Below the pieces are notes generated by a model, which worked only from the letters and a program-made list of their open reading frames with translations, did not search any database and had not been told where the DNA came from. Source: Kastovskya adunca ATA6-11-RM4 (GTDB lineage Bacteria > Cyanobacteriota > Cyanobacteriia > Cyanobacteriales > Coleofasciculaceae). From it: a stretch of 64,000 nucleotides of DNA. The stretch spans positions 62,001 through 126,000 of the forward strand of contig JAHHHJ010000006.1 in the NCBI GenBank assembly GCA_019359445.1, read 5' to 3'. Of the stretch, positions 55,627 through 63,857 are shown in pieces. Each line of letters starts with the position of its first letter. Within the stretch, counting starts at the first letter, position 1. The translations under genes and the position numbers were made by a program.

Positions 55627-56466
55627 TCATGATCGAGAAGGTTCCTCCTGTATCGGTGCTGGTAGCGGAAACTCCTCACCCCGCAAATAAGCATCGAACT
55701 TCTCTTCAAAACGGCTCCAACTAGTAGCAATTGAACGCTCCAATTGCTGGGGAGGAGCTTCGCGGAACAAAGGCATTCGCTCTACAATTAAAGCTCTAAT
55801 ATCGGGGTGTAGCTCATCAAAAGCATCAGTTTTAGCCCCCGTATAGTTCAAGACGAGAAAGCCTGGTTTGCCCTTCATTTTCATCCAGGGTTCCCACACT
55901 CCCATGCGGTAGTACGACAGTGCAACCGAGCGATTGTCACTAGGACTCACGGCTTCCGCCTCCAACATCTTTGTCGGAAACAGGAATTTGTAGGAGTCCG
56001 AAGATTGGATGTACTCCTCCGAAGAATAATCAGCAAACTTAGGATTTTTGGCTAGGGGATTCGGGAGTTTGAGGTTGATGTCAATTGAGACTGAGGAGAT
56101 TTCCGGGGTGATGTAAGCGGGTAACTGCGGGGGAATAAGAAACTCCTGGTAGTCATAAGAGCGATGCATCACATTTAAGGTTTCCCCCGTCCAAGGGTTT
56201 TGCCAATTCCGCAAAACTTCTCCGCTTTCTGGATCGAGATAAAGCGTGATTTTACGACTGACTAACGTCCACCGTGAGGTAGACTCATCCTGAATACAGC
56301 GTGAAATATCGACACCAAAGAAATCAAACAGGTGCATTGGTTCATCTATATCCATCGGTTGAGCATACATCGCACCTGTTGCTTCAAAATAAGATGTTCT
56401 GCTATCTGTACTACAGCGTATCTTTACAAATTGCTCGTCTGTAATCGTCGGCTTAGCGAAACTCAT
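55627..56466 (-). CDS. DUF1838 family protein
   Basis: A 279-residue soluble protein. Features include FVKIRCSTDSRTSYFEATGA, LYLDPESGEVLRNWQNPWTG, YSSEEYIQSSDSYKFLFP, SYYRMGVWEPWMKMKGKPGF and RMPLFREAPPQQLERSIATS. This matches DUF1838, seen in cyanobacteria and proteobacteria with no assigned reaction. No signal peptide is seen. It is divergent from the alpha/beta hydrolase to its right. Confidence 0.83.
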   Translation of the reverse strand: MSFAKPTITDEQFVKIRCSTDSRTSYFEATGAMYAQPMDIDEPMHLFDFFGVDISRCIQDESTSRWTLVSRKITLYLDPESGEVLRNWQNPWTGETLNVMHRSYDYQEFLIPPQLPAYITPEISSVSIDINLKLPNPLAKNPKFADYSSEEYIQSSDSYKFLFPTKMLEAEAVSPSDNRSVALSYYRMGVWEPWMKMKGKPGFLVLNYTGAKTDAFDELHPDIRALIVERMPLFREAPPQQLERSIATSWSRFEEKFDAYLRGEEFPLPAPIQEEPSRS

Positions 56467-56593
56467 TTAATTTATGCCACTCCAGAATAACCAACACTGG
56501 TATTAGCTCTTTATCACGACTTACACTATTCAACATTCCCTCCGGGGATATAGTTTTAACCCCATAAACCTTTAAAAGCTGTTACCTCAAAAA

Positions 56594-57376
56594 GTGAAGA
56601 GTGAATTTACTGAAAAGCGAATTAATCTAAGTCAATCCCACCTTTTCTATTTAGAGGGAGGCAAAAAATCAAATTCAGACCCGATATTATTTATCCATGG
56701 CTGGAGTGTCTCTACCCTTGCTTATCAATCGATTTTTAACGCTTTAGCAAAAAATCATTACATCATTGCTCCTGATTTACCAAACTTTGGCAAATCTACT
56801 AGCACCAAATCTCTGGCAACTTATAAAGATTACGTTGATTGCTTGATTGAGTTTGCTCATTTATTGAACCTAAAAAAAGTTCATTTAGTTGGGCATTCTT
56901 TAGGAGGAGCGATCAGCATTATCTTAGCCACTATAATGCCCTCTTTGGTAAGTAGTGTTGTTGTACTAGACAGTACAGGTATCCCTTTAGGATATTTAGC
57001 GGAGGTTATGCTGAGAAGGTCATTTGAAATAGTTGCCCAAATGCCCATGACAAAGCCTGAGCCTTTATCTAATATTGTTCAAGCTTTCCTGTACAACAGT
57101 CTTTTCCAAACGGGTAATGTTATTCAAGCAGCTCAAATTTCTCTAGACGAAGATATCAGACCATTTTTGCCCCACGTTGAATCTCCTTGTTTAGTTTTAT
57201 GGGGAGAAAATGACCTTTTTACTCCCCTTAATATGGGTCAAGAGATTGCCCAGGGAATAAAGGGTTCTCAACTCAGGGTGATTGAGGGGGTTTATCATGA
57301 GTGGAGTCTTTTTAGGGCGGAAGAATTAGCTGCTCTGATTTTTGATTTTCTTGAGCAAGTTGAATTGAATTCGTAA
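56594..57376 (+). CDS. Alpha/beta hydrolase
   Basis: A 260-residue alpha/beta hydrolase. ILFIHGWSVSTLAYQSIF holds the HGW oxyanion motif, LVGHSLGGAIS the GxSxG nucleophile Ser, VLWGENDLFTP the catalytic Asp and YHEWSLF the His. AT content is higher than the surroundings. It starts at GTG 56594 without a strong ribosome-binding site. Cofactor-free, cytosolic; substrate unknown (possible ester or lactone hydrolase). Confidence 0.86.
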   Translation: MKSEFTEKRINLSQSHLFYLEGGKKSNSDPILFIHGWSVSTLAYQSIFNALAKNHYIIAPDLPNFGKSTSTKSLATYKDYVDCLIEFAHLLNLKKVHLVGHSLGGAISIILATIMPSLVSSVVVLDSTGIPLGYLAEVMLRRSFEIVAQMPMTKPEPLSNIVQAFLYNSLFQTGNVIQAAQISLDEDIRPFLPHVESPCLVLWGENDLFTPLNMGQEIAQGIKGSQLRVIEGVYHEWSLFRAEELAALIFDFLEQVELNS

Positions 57377-57397
57377 GCTTCCAGTACCCGTTATTCC

Positions 57398-57505
57398 CTA
57401 CTCTCGACGCGGCTTAATCCAGCGGACGAGCCAGAGCAAAACGTCGTTGATGACGCGGAACAACCGTCCTAAAAAGCCTCTTCGTTCTTCTATTTTGCTT
57501 GTCAT
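57398..57505 (-). CDS. Small hydrophobic protein (35 aa)
   Basis: ATG 57505 opens MTSKIEERRGFLGRLFRVIN, then DVLLWLVRWIKPRRE. It has one amphipathic or membrane-embedded helix with basic ends and an AAGGG about 11 bases upstream. It follows the 60-aa gene on the same strand after 23 bp, suggesting a two-gene transcript. Function unknown. Confidence 0.5.
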   Translation of the reverse strand: MTSKIEERRGFLGRLFRVINDVLLWLVRWIKPRRE

Positions 57506-57528
57506 TTCTATTTCAACCCTTGCTCGTA

Positions 57529-57711
57529 CTATTCAATCACTGGCTTTCCTAGTGCCACCGCTGTTGCTAGTGTGTTGGCAGCGGGATAGTTGCCTTGTTG
57601 GTAGGCTAGTTCTGACCAAGCGTTGAGAATTTCCCACTTTCTGATGCCTTTGGCTTCGAGAGCAGCAAGAACTTGTTTTACCTCTGACTGCGCTGGCTTT
57701 GTTTTACCCAT
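57529..57711 (-). CDS. Small conserved hypothetical protein (60 aa)
   Basis: MGKTKPAQSEVKQVLAALEA, then KGIRKWEILNAWSELAYQQG and NTLATAVALGKPVIE. A helical protein without Cys; ATG 57711 with AGGA about 11 bases upstream. The frame extends to 57768, but that part is not protein-like. Looks like a small DNA- or protein-binding helical protein, function unknown. It is 74 bp upstream (5') of nothing else on this strand except the MFS gene, which ends at 57786. Confidence 0.6.
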   Translation of the reverse strand: MGKTKPAQSEVKQVLAALEAKGIRKWEILNAWSELAYQQGNYPAANTLATAVALGKPVIE

Positions 57712-57785
57712 TGCGTTTGTTTTCCTGTTCTTACATCCTAGGAAACCAGTCTTGAGCGGAGAAAACATCTTTCTCTAGTGCAACT

Positions 57786-59027
57786 TCAAGACTTTTTATG
57801 TTGTGGAGCCTCGGAACGGAACAAGGGGATGGCGGCAATGGCAATTAACAGTTGCACAAGACTAAAGATTATCAAAGCAGGGGCAAACCCCAAAAGCAGT
57901 GCTTGACCGAAAAGTACGCTACCAATACCGAATCCGGTAAAGAGGGTAAAAACTTTTAGCCCCATCGTCTGACCTAAGCTGTCTTCGTCCCCCAAATCAG
58001 TTACGATGCCTGCAAACAAAGGCTGAGTTAGGTCATAGCCAAGGGACAAAACCAGTATTGATGCTGTCGTCATCCATAAGGGAATTTGAAAACTTAAAGC
58101 GGCTCCTGCTACTGCGGCTACAGCCAATCCTGGGGGAATTAACCAGCGGCGTCCCCAGCGGTCTGCGGCTCTACCAATCAGGGGGCTAAATATAAGACCG
58201 GGAACTCCATATCCGAAAATTGCTAGCCCGATGCCAATCTCTCCCAAGTTATACCGTTGAGATAGGTAGAGTCCCAGCCAGGTATAAACTCCAGAGTGGA
58301 AGATGCCGTTTAGGAAGACATAGGCATAAGTCCGCTTACCGCGAAATGTTGCCAGTACGGTGCTATAGCCTGCAAAAATATCTCTGATCGATGGTAAAGA
58401 TTGCTGTTTGGGGGAATCAAATAGCGCGCTGTAGCGTTGCAAGCGCCAAAGAATGAATGCCGCCGCCACTGATGTGGCAATAAACAGCATTTGCCAGCCG
58501 ATAAAGGGTTCGAGAAGTGCCCCACCTGCGGAACCGAGAGCCATTCCGCCTTCCATTGCCGCAAATACAAAACCCAGCAGTTTTCCTCGCTCTCGAAAGG
58601 GAAATAAATCTCCGGTCAAGGCGAAGGTCATGGGAATCAAACCGCTGGCTCCTAAACCCGTTAAGAGTCGCCAGAAGATTAGTTGTGTGGCAGACTGAGC
58701 TGTTATTGTCAGTGCGGTGAAGAGAATGAAGACGTATAGAGAGGCGCGGATAATTGGCCAACGACCAAAACGGTCTGAGAGTAACCCGTAGAAGAGAGCA
58801 GCAAGGGCATAGGAGAGGAGGTAGGCAGGAACGATGAGTCCAATTTCCTGGTCTGAAACCTCAAAAACCTCGGCGAGGCGAGGGATCAGCGGGGCGATCA
58901 TGTAGCCTTGGAAAAATATTAAGCCCGCCGCGATCGCTAACCAAAAAAATAAACGATGGTGCTGCTTTAATCTCCTTTCTGGGTTTACTTCCTCAATATG
59001 GCTAAAGTTATGGGGTTGGTTCGGCAT
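57786..59027 (-). CDS. MFS transporter
   Basis: A 413-residue major facilitator with 12 predicted helices in two halves. LLSDRFGRWPIIRAS is the loop 2-3 motif (GxxxDRxGRR type), repeated in the second half as IGRAADRWGRRWLIPP. Subfamily resembles Bcr/drug-efflux types, but the substrate is unknown. The N-terminus (MPNQPHNFSHIEEVN) is hydrophilic. It is located in the cytoplasmic membrane. Confidence 0.9.
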   Translation of the reverse strand: MPNQPHNFSHIEEVNPERRLKQHHRLFFWLAIAAGLIFFQGYMIAPLIPRLAEVFEVSDQEIGLIVPAYLLSYALAALFYGLLSDRFGRWPIIRASLYVFILFTALTITAQSATQLIFWRLLTGLGASGLIPMTFALTGDLFPFRERGKLLGFVFAAMEGGMALGSAGGALLEPFIGWQMLFIATSVAAAFILWRLQRYSALFDSPKQQSLPSIRDIFAGYSTVLATFRGKRTYAYVFLNGIFHSGVYTWLGLYLSQRYNLGEIGIGLAIFGYGVPGLIFSPLIGRAADRWGRRWLIPPGLAVAAVAGAALSFQIPLWMTTASILVLSLGYDLTQPLFAGIVTDLGDEDSLGQTMGLKVFTLFTGFGIGSVLFGQALLLGFAPALIIFSLVQLLIAIAAIPLFRSEAPQHKKS

Positions 59028-59233
59028 TAGCTCCCTCTACTTCACAATTCCTCTTCTATCGCCGCCGCTTTGACTCTGAGGAAAATTGTCTAAAGTTACA
59101 ATATGGTTACAATAGCCGAAAAAGGTTAATAAACGTATATGAGACTACAGAAATAATCTCTCTTTCGTTTGCTGAGAGAAACATCTTCAGCACTTCAGGC
59201 TGAGATTGGAGGTGATAGCAAAGTGCTGAGTCG

Positions 59234-59260
59234 GTGGGGCACGACATGCCGTATCCCTAC
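59234..59260. repeat. Diverged copy of the gtagggg palindromic repeat
   Basis: gtggggcacgacatgccgta followed by tccctac matches the palindrome at 36352-36379 with a few changes. The stop codon of the glycosyltransferase-methyltransferase gene (complement of cta, 59257-59259) lies inside it. Confidence 0.6.
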
Positions 59261-61146
59261 TCCCCATCACCTGATCCCCCTTGGTGCCATAATTTGCCCG
59301 TAGCGGCGAGATATTCTTTTTCGTTCCAGGTTTGCACGCAGGAAGGATTAGCCGGATCGGGTTGGCATAGATAAATTTCGTGCCCCGGACGATTGATAAC
59401 CCGCAAACCGCTAGAACGCAACATCGCTTCCACCCCAGCATGATTGGCAATCCACCAGTTGGTGGGGTCACCAACAAAGGAATGTTCAATAAATGCCATT
59501 TTGGGCCAACCGGGTTGAGTTAATGCTTCTCGGTCATGGATAGGGCGATCGCTTGTATCTTCATACACCTCTTCTCCCGGCAGGGTAAGGGTTTGGAAGA
59601 CTAAAAGACGCTTCACCTTTTGCGCCACGATGTCTAAACCTAACAGTGGGTAACGCAGGTGGTAAAAAACGCCCATAAACAAAATTAGGTCAAAGCTTTC
59701 CTCGGTGTGGGCTAAATCGTAGACTTGCATCTGCTTAAACTCAATTCGTTCCTCAAGCCCAAGCTGCAAGAGTGCCCAGTTTGCTTGTGCTAGATAGTGC
59801 GGATCAACATCAATCCCGGTGACGTAGGCACCACGACGGGCGAGTTCAAAACTGTAGAAACCCGCATTGCAGCCGATATCGAGGACACGCCAACCTTCGA
59901 GATTTTCTGGCAGGGAAGTAGCCAATTGCTGCCATTTGAAGGCGGGAAAATCCCCTAGGAAATGATCGGGTGCTGTCTGGGTGCCGTCAGGAAGGTGGAG
60001 GTTGTGAAACCAAGGAGCAAGATTAGCGATCGCACTTGGCAAATCTTTTGGGTGATTGGAGAAAGAGGGCTTTGGTGAACTTTTCATCGCCATTGCCGCG
60101 ATCGCATACTGCTCCAGTTCCGCTGCACGGTGGGCAGATGTATGTTCTGCTAGGACACGCTTGCGGGCGCGATCGCCAATTGCACGACGCTCCTCTTCTG
60201 GCATTTGGCGCAAATACCCTAAAACATCCGCCGGGGAATCTGCCACCAAAATTTCTTTACCAAGTTCAAAGAAGGTATCTAGCCCTTCCCAATAGTCACT
60301 GATGATCGGAGTCCCACAAGCCGCCGCTTCAAATAGTCGCACACTAGGGGAGTATCCAGCCCGAATCATGTCAGCCCGCGTGACGTTGAGCGTGAAGTGT
60401 TGAGCGTTGTAGAAGGTGCGATGTTCAGCGGGTGGTAGGTGTTCAATCCGCTCAATATTGCTCGACCATTTAATGGTACTGGGATACTGAGGGCCAGCAA
60501 CAACAAAACGACCTTCTCCCCATTGGTGTGCGGGTTCCATCAGCAAGTGATTCAGGGTTGGTTGGCGATCGTCGCTGTAAGTGCCCATATAACCAAGATT
60601 CCAGAGGCGATCGCCCTCTTCTGGAGCATACAAAGTTGGGTCAACAGAACAATACAACGCCCTTGCCATCGGTGAGCCATACTGCTGCTCAAGCCGATGT
60701 AACGTTGCACCGCCAGTAAAGGAGAGATAGAGGTTGTAGCAGGAAATCAATGGGGGTGATAGGTATTCAGTATCGCCCCGTTCCAACTTTGCCAAAGTTA
60801 CTGGCGTGTCGATATCGTAGAACGCTGTGACGCCGCGTGCAGTCGCTGTTACCCATTCCCCCACCGCCACCCCTTCCGGCACATAGGAGCCAACTATGAC
60901 TAAATCTGCCTCGCGCACATCTTGAGTAAAACTGTCTTTTAGCTCCTCAAGATTGGAATATAGGTTAGTGCGCCCGTAGGGAGGATGAGGAAGGTCGCGG
61001 TTGGTAGCGTACCAAGGCACATCCCGTTCAAGAAACAGGACATCATGACCTCTGGCTACCAGTTCGCGCACCAGTCCCCGGTAGGTAGTGGCGTGTCCGT
61101 TGCCCCAAGAGGAAGTGATGGATAATCCTAGGATGATGATTTTCAT
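59257..61146 (-). CDS. Bifunctional CgeB-type glycosyltransferase / SAM methyltransferase fusion
   Basis: A 629-residue two-domain protein. Residues 1-345 are a CgeB/DUF3880-type glycosyltransferase (KIIILGLSITSSWGNGHATT, DLVIVGSYVPEGVAVG, GYSPSVRLFEAAACGTPIIS). Residues ~365-620 are a SAM methyltransferase of the TIGR04290 type (APWFHNLHLPDGTQTAPDHF, RVLDIGCNAGFYSFELARRG, ESFDLILFMGVFYHLRYPLL, NWWIANHAGVEAMLRSSGL). Relatives usually occur as two neighbouring genes, so the fusion suggests the two steps act on one glycan substrate. ATG 61146 begins the glycosyltransferase; a TTG six codons earlier is rejected. The product is unknown. Confidence 0.88.
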   Translation of the reverse strand: MKIIILGLSITSSWGNGHATTYRGLVRELVARGHDVLFLERDVPWYATNRDLPHPPYGRTNLYSNLEELKDSFTQDVREADLVIVGSYVPEGVAVGEWVTATARGVTAFYDIDTPVTLAKLERGDTEYLSPPLISCYNLYLSFTGGATLHRLEQQYGSPMARALYCSVDPTLYAPEEGDRLWNLGYMGTYSDDRQPTLNHLLMEPAHQWGEGRFVVAGPQYPSTIKWSSNIERIEHLPPAEHRTFYNAQHFTLNVTRADMIRAGYSPSVRLFEAAACGTPIISDYWEGLDTFFELGKEILVADSPADVLGYLRQMPEEERRAIGDRARKRVLAEHTSAHRAAELEQYAIAAMAMKSSPKPSFSNHPKDLPSAIANLAPWFHNLHLPDGTQTAPDHFLGDFPAFKWQQLATSLPENLEGWRVLDIGCNAGFYSFELARRGAYVTGIDVDPHYLAQANWALLQLGLEERIEFKQMQVYDLAHTEESFDLILFMGVFYHLRYPLLGLDIVAQKVKRLLVFQTLTLPGEEVYEDTSDRPIHDREALTQPGWPKMAFIEHSFVGDPTNWWIANHAGVEAMLRSSGLRVINRPGHEIYLCQPDPANPSCVQTWNEKEYLAATGKLWHQGGSGDGE

Positions 61147-61500
61147 ACTAAGTGGCGATCGCAAATGCTATTAGCAGCTTATAAGAGTCTGGATACGATC
61201 TGCCGCTACTTTGAACCCTCGCATCACCTGCTTAGGAAATAGCAAAGCTGATTCATCAAGAGCAATTGCGTGGCTTTATCCCAAAAACACACCCTAGGGC
61301 GATCGCGTATAAGTTGAACGGGTACACTTTGGCGATCGTTCTCCTCATGCGGTATCAAGCCCTTTCAAATAGCGAACTTGTCTTTAGACAGGGTTGATCA
61401 AGTAGTCCTGCTTTTCTTGAAGATTCTTTCCCTAATCCGTTAATTTTTGCGATAATCGTGCCACTCAAAAGAGCTAACTAATTTCACCACCTAGAGAAAA
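61147..61500. other. Intergenic region between divergent genes
   Basis: About 350 bp holding two HIP1-like octamers and no coding frame. It probably contains the promoters of the fusion gene and the PH/coiled-coil gene. Confidence 0.4.
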
Positions 61501-62541
61501 ATGTTCAAAGACAGTCAGGACATTTTAGCGATATTAAAGCCTCGCAGGATTCCTCAGATAGTTGCTTTATTTATAAAAGTTCTCTGGATATATGTTTTCT
61601 TGATAATTATCCAAAATTTATTCAATCCTGAATTAACAAGCTTTATGCTTTTTTCAAGTTTTTTCGGCGCTGTGTTTTATTCTTTTATTTTTTGGGTAAT
61701 TCTCAATACTATAGATACTTCATTACAGATAAGAAGTAATGGCATTCTTATGCGAGGGTTATTTTGGAAAACTTATCTTCCTTGGGATTCTGTTAAAGAA
61801 ATCAAACTAATCAATGGCAGGAATGAAAGACGATCTGCTGAAATTTACGCTAAACATCGTAAGTTTGGCTTTAACAAAAAAGTTTCCTTTGACAGTTCGT
61901 TGCACAGGAATTTTCGTCATGCTACTTACTATTTACTCTATCTAGCTGAACAATATAAAATCCCAGTAAAAACTGGCAGGTGGTCGCTTCCCCTCAGTGA
62001 GTGGAAAGCCTGGGCAAGCGTTGAATCTCCGGAACGATTAACCAAAATTGGAAAGCGACAGGCGGAACTCCTTCAGGAGCAAGAATGGGCAAATATTATG
62101 TCCCCAGAACAACTAGCTGAACTTGAAAAGCAGCAGGAACTCCTTCAGGAGGAAGAAGGGGCGAATACTATATCCCCAGAGCAATTAGCTGAAATTGAAA
62201 AGCTAAAGAAACTCCTTCAAGAGCAAGAATGGGCGAATATTATGTCCTCAGAACAACTAGCTGAAATTGAAAAGCGACAGCAACAGCTTCAGGAGAAAGA
62301 AGCAATGCTTGCCCAACTGAGCGAGCAATTGTCAAGCCAAGTACCGGGACTAAAGCCGCTAGAAGTAGGCAGTTTAGATATGGAAACTGTGGTTAAACAA
62401 TGTAATGAGGCTCTAGAGAAAGCAAAGAATGTGGAGACTGAAACACTTGCTAGCCAATGCCTTGAGACTCTCTTTGAGGTAGAACAGATTAAAGGAGAGA
62501 TTTTGCAGTTGCAACTCTCACAATACTTAAACTCTTTGTAA
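61501..62541 (+). CDS. Membrane PH-like protein with four ~24-residue repeats
   Basis: A 346-residue protein. Two membrane helices (VALFIKVLWIYVFLIIIQNL, residues 20-40, and SSFFGAVFYSFIFWVILNT, 52-70) are followed by a PH-like segment (ILMRGLFWKTYLPWDSVKEI). Residues ~170-266 are four copies of a 24-residue unit, EWANIMSPEQLAELEKQQEL plus LQEE, forming a charged coiled coil. A helical C-terminal region (GSLDMETVVKQCNEALEKAK) completes it. The gene is AT-rich and lies beside an accessory region. It could tether a complex to the membrane; no family is recognised. Confidence 0.75.
   Translation: MFKDSQDILAILKPRRIPQIVALFIKVLWIYVFLIIIQNLFNPELTSFMLFSSFFGAVFYSFIFWVILNTIDTSLQIRSNGILMRGLFWKTYLPWDSVKEIKLINGRNERRSAEIYAKHRKFGFNKKVSFDSSLHRNFRHATYYLLYLAEQYKIPVKTGRWSLPLSEWKAWASVESPERLTKIGKRQAELLQEQEWANIMSPEQLAELEKQQELLQEEEGANTISPEQLAEIEKLKKLLQEQEWANIMSSEQLAEIEKRQQQLQEKEAMLAQLSEQLSSQVPGLKPLEVGSLDMETVVKQCNEALEKAKNVETETLASQCLETLFEVEQIKGEILQLQLSQYLNSL
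62008..62298 (+). repeat. Tandem 72-bp coding repeat
   Basis: Three close copies of 72 bp (residues 195-218, 219-242, 243-266) preceded by a diverged copy (~170-194). High identity at DNA level points to recent expansion. Confidence 0.8.
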
Positions 62542-62555
62542 AAGTATTAACACTC

Positions 62556-63074
62556 TCATAAGTAAAGTGAAGCAGTGGCATCGTTAACTTTCACCATGAG
62601 TGTCATCGGATCAATAGGTGAAGCAGTAAAACCACACTTCTTATAAAACTGCTTCGCATCTTCCGAGATGGCATGTACGAGAATTGCCCGTATCCCTGCA
62701 ATCTCAGCAGCTTGCAGAGTGCGAAGAATTGCATCTCGCAGCAGAGCACGCCCGATACCTTTACCTTGCCAGTGGCGATCAACCGCCAGTCGTCCAATAA
62801 TCATAACTGGGATCGGATCGGGCATATTACGGCGAACTCGACCTGTTGCAGCAGTTTGTGCCACTGCTCCATTGGCAAGACAGTAGTAAGCGACGACTAT
62901 TTCACCAACGCAGAGAACATAAGTGCGTGAAGCTCCTTCTAACTCATTTTTCAGAGCACGGCGCTTCAGCCAGTCATCTAGCTGACTGTTACCTGAGTCA
63001 AAGCTTTCACTTCGATGTGACGAATTCAGTTTTTCAGGCGGACATAGCTTGTCTTGATCTCGATCTAATCCCAC
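62556..63074 (-). CDS. GNAT N-acetyltransferase, toxin of a DUF1778/GNAT pair
   Basis: A 172-residue GNAT enzyme of the TacT/AtaT toxin type. FDSGNSQLDDWLKRRA is the usual toxin N-terminus, and IGRLAVDRHWQGKGIGRALL is motif A (Q-x-x-G-x-G) for acetyl-CoA. FYKKCGF holds the conserved Tyr. Relatives acetylate aminoacyl-tRNA and stop translation. It starts at a GTG (63074) overlapping the antitoxin end by 10 bp, so the two are translated together. All catalytic elements are present, so it looks active. Confidence 0.9.
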   Translation of the reverse strand: MGLDRDQDKLCPPEKLNSSHRSESFDSGNSQLDDWLKRRALKNELEGASRTYVLCVGEIVVAYYCLANGAVAQTAATGRVRRNMPDPIPVMIIGRLAVDRHWQGKGIGRALLRDAILRTLQAAEIAGIRAILVHAISEDAKQFYKKCGFTASPIDPMTLMVKVNDATASLYL

Positions 63075-63361
63075 GGAGACTTGGTTGTCAGCAACGTGTG
63101 TAGTTTCTCATCTCGCGTAGGTGGTGCATCCAGCAACGCCACAAATTGCTTAAATTTAACTTCATCTAACCCAAAGAAACTTCGATCTAGAAGAACGTCT
63201 TGAGCCTTCTGATAAGCTGACTCAAGCATAAACTCTGAGCGGCTCTTGCCCTGCACTTCAGCCGCATGATCAATTAGATCGCGTTGATTTTTCTTAGCTC
63301 GGATGTTGATTGTGACATCGCGGGTTTGGCTAGCTGACCCTTCACCGGCTGAGGCAGACAT
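63065..63361 (-). CDS. DUF1778 antitoxin
   Basis: A 98-residue RHH-type antitoxin: VTINIRAKKNQRDLIDHAAE is the ribbon-helix-helix and KSRSEFMLESAYQKAQDVLL the following helix. The C-terminal FGLDEVKFKQFVALLDAPPT wraps the toxin. The frame extends to 63433, but ATG 63361 has a GAGGGGG site and gives the usual length. Together with the GNAT gene it forms a type II module; such antitoxins repress their own promoter. Confidence 0.9.
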   Translation of the reverse strand: MSASAGEGSASQTRDVTINIRAKKNQRDLIDHAAEVQGKSRSEFMLESAYQKAQDVLLDRSFFGLDEVKFKQFVALLDAPPTRDEKLHTLLTTKSPWD

Positions 63362-63507
63362 AACGCTTACCCCCTCTAAGAGGGACAAAGATACTACATC
63401 TTTACCTACAGCAGTATTAAAGCTACTGACCATAGGAGACTCTTCTAATTTAAAAGCTTTGTATACACAATGTCAACACATTTCTGTGATTTTTTGACCG
63501 TGGCTAC

Positions 63508-63735
63508 AGTTAAACAAACCATCCCAAGGAGATGGGCAAAGCTGAAATCGAAGCATTTCTCACACATCTAGCCGTCGAGGGTCAGGTTTCGGCTTCGACA
63601 CAAAATCAAGCTCTCAGTGCCTTGCTGTTTCTCTATCGGGAAGTACTTAATCTTGATATGGCAGGCATTGACACCGTTCGAGCGAAATGACCTCAGTATG
63701 TGCCAACCGTGTTGACCAAGTAGGAGGCGATCAGC
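63508..63735 (+). pseudogene. Tyrosine-recombinase (integron-integrase-like) fragment
   Basis: Plus-strand reading gives HPKEMGKAEIEAFLTHLAVE, then SASTQNQALSALLFLYREVL, which is the N-terminal core-binding domain of IntI/XerC-type integrases. An in-frame TGA (63688-63690, where relatives have Arg) and a TAG after TVLTK follow; upstream is a TAA. Only ~65 residues remain of ~320, and the catalytic RHRY domain is missing. This is a dead remnant. Confidence 0.82.
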
Positions 63736-63772
63736 CAACCCAGAGTGCGCTCTGCAAGCCAACGCCTTGCAT

Positions 63773-63857
63773 GATAACGACTCAAATCAGCGAAGGCAGT
63801 TAACCTCGAACTCAGCACTAGCGGTTTTCAACCGCCCGTTGCATTTGAATTGTTAGC
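63773..63857. mobile_element. attC-like recombination site (imperfect)
   Basis: GATAACGACTCAAAT (63773-63787) and ATTTGAATTGTTAGC (63843-63857) are inverted partners with 12 of 15 positions matching. Read on the minus strand the site starts GCTAACAATTC, the typical attC opening. An inner hairpin GCGGTT-ttc-AACCGC (63821-63835) sits between. Length, ~85 bp, fits the attC range. The core boxes deviate from consensus, so it may be degraded. Confidence 0.55.
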
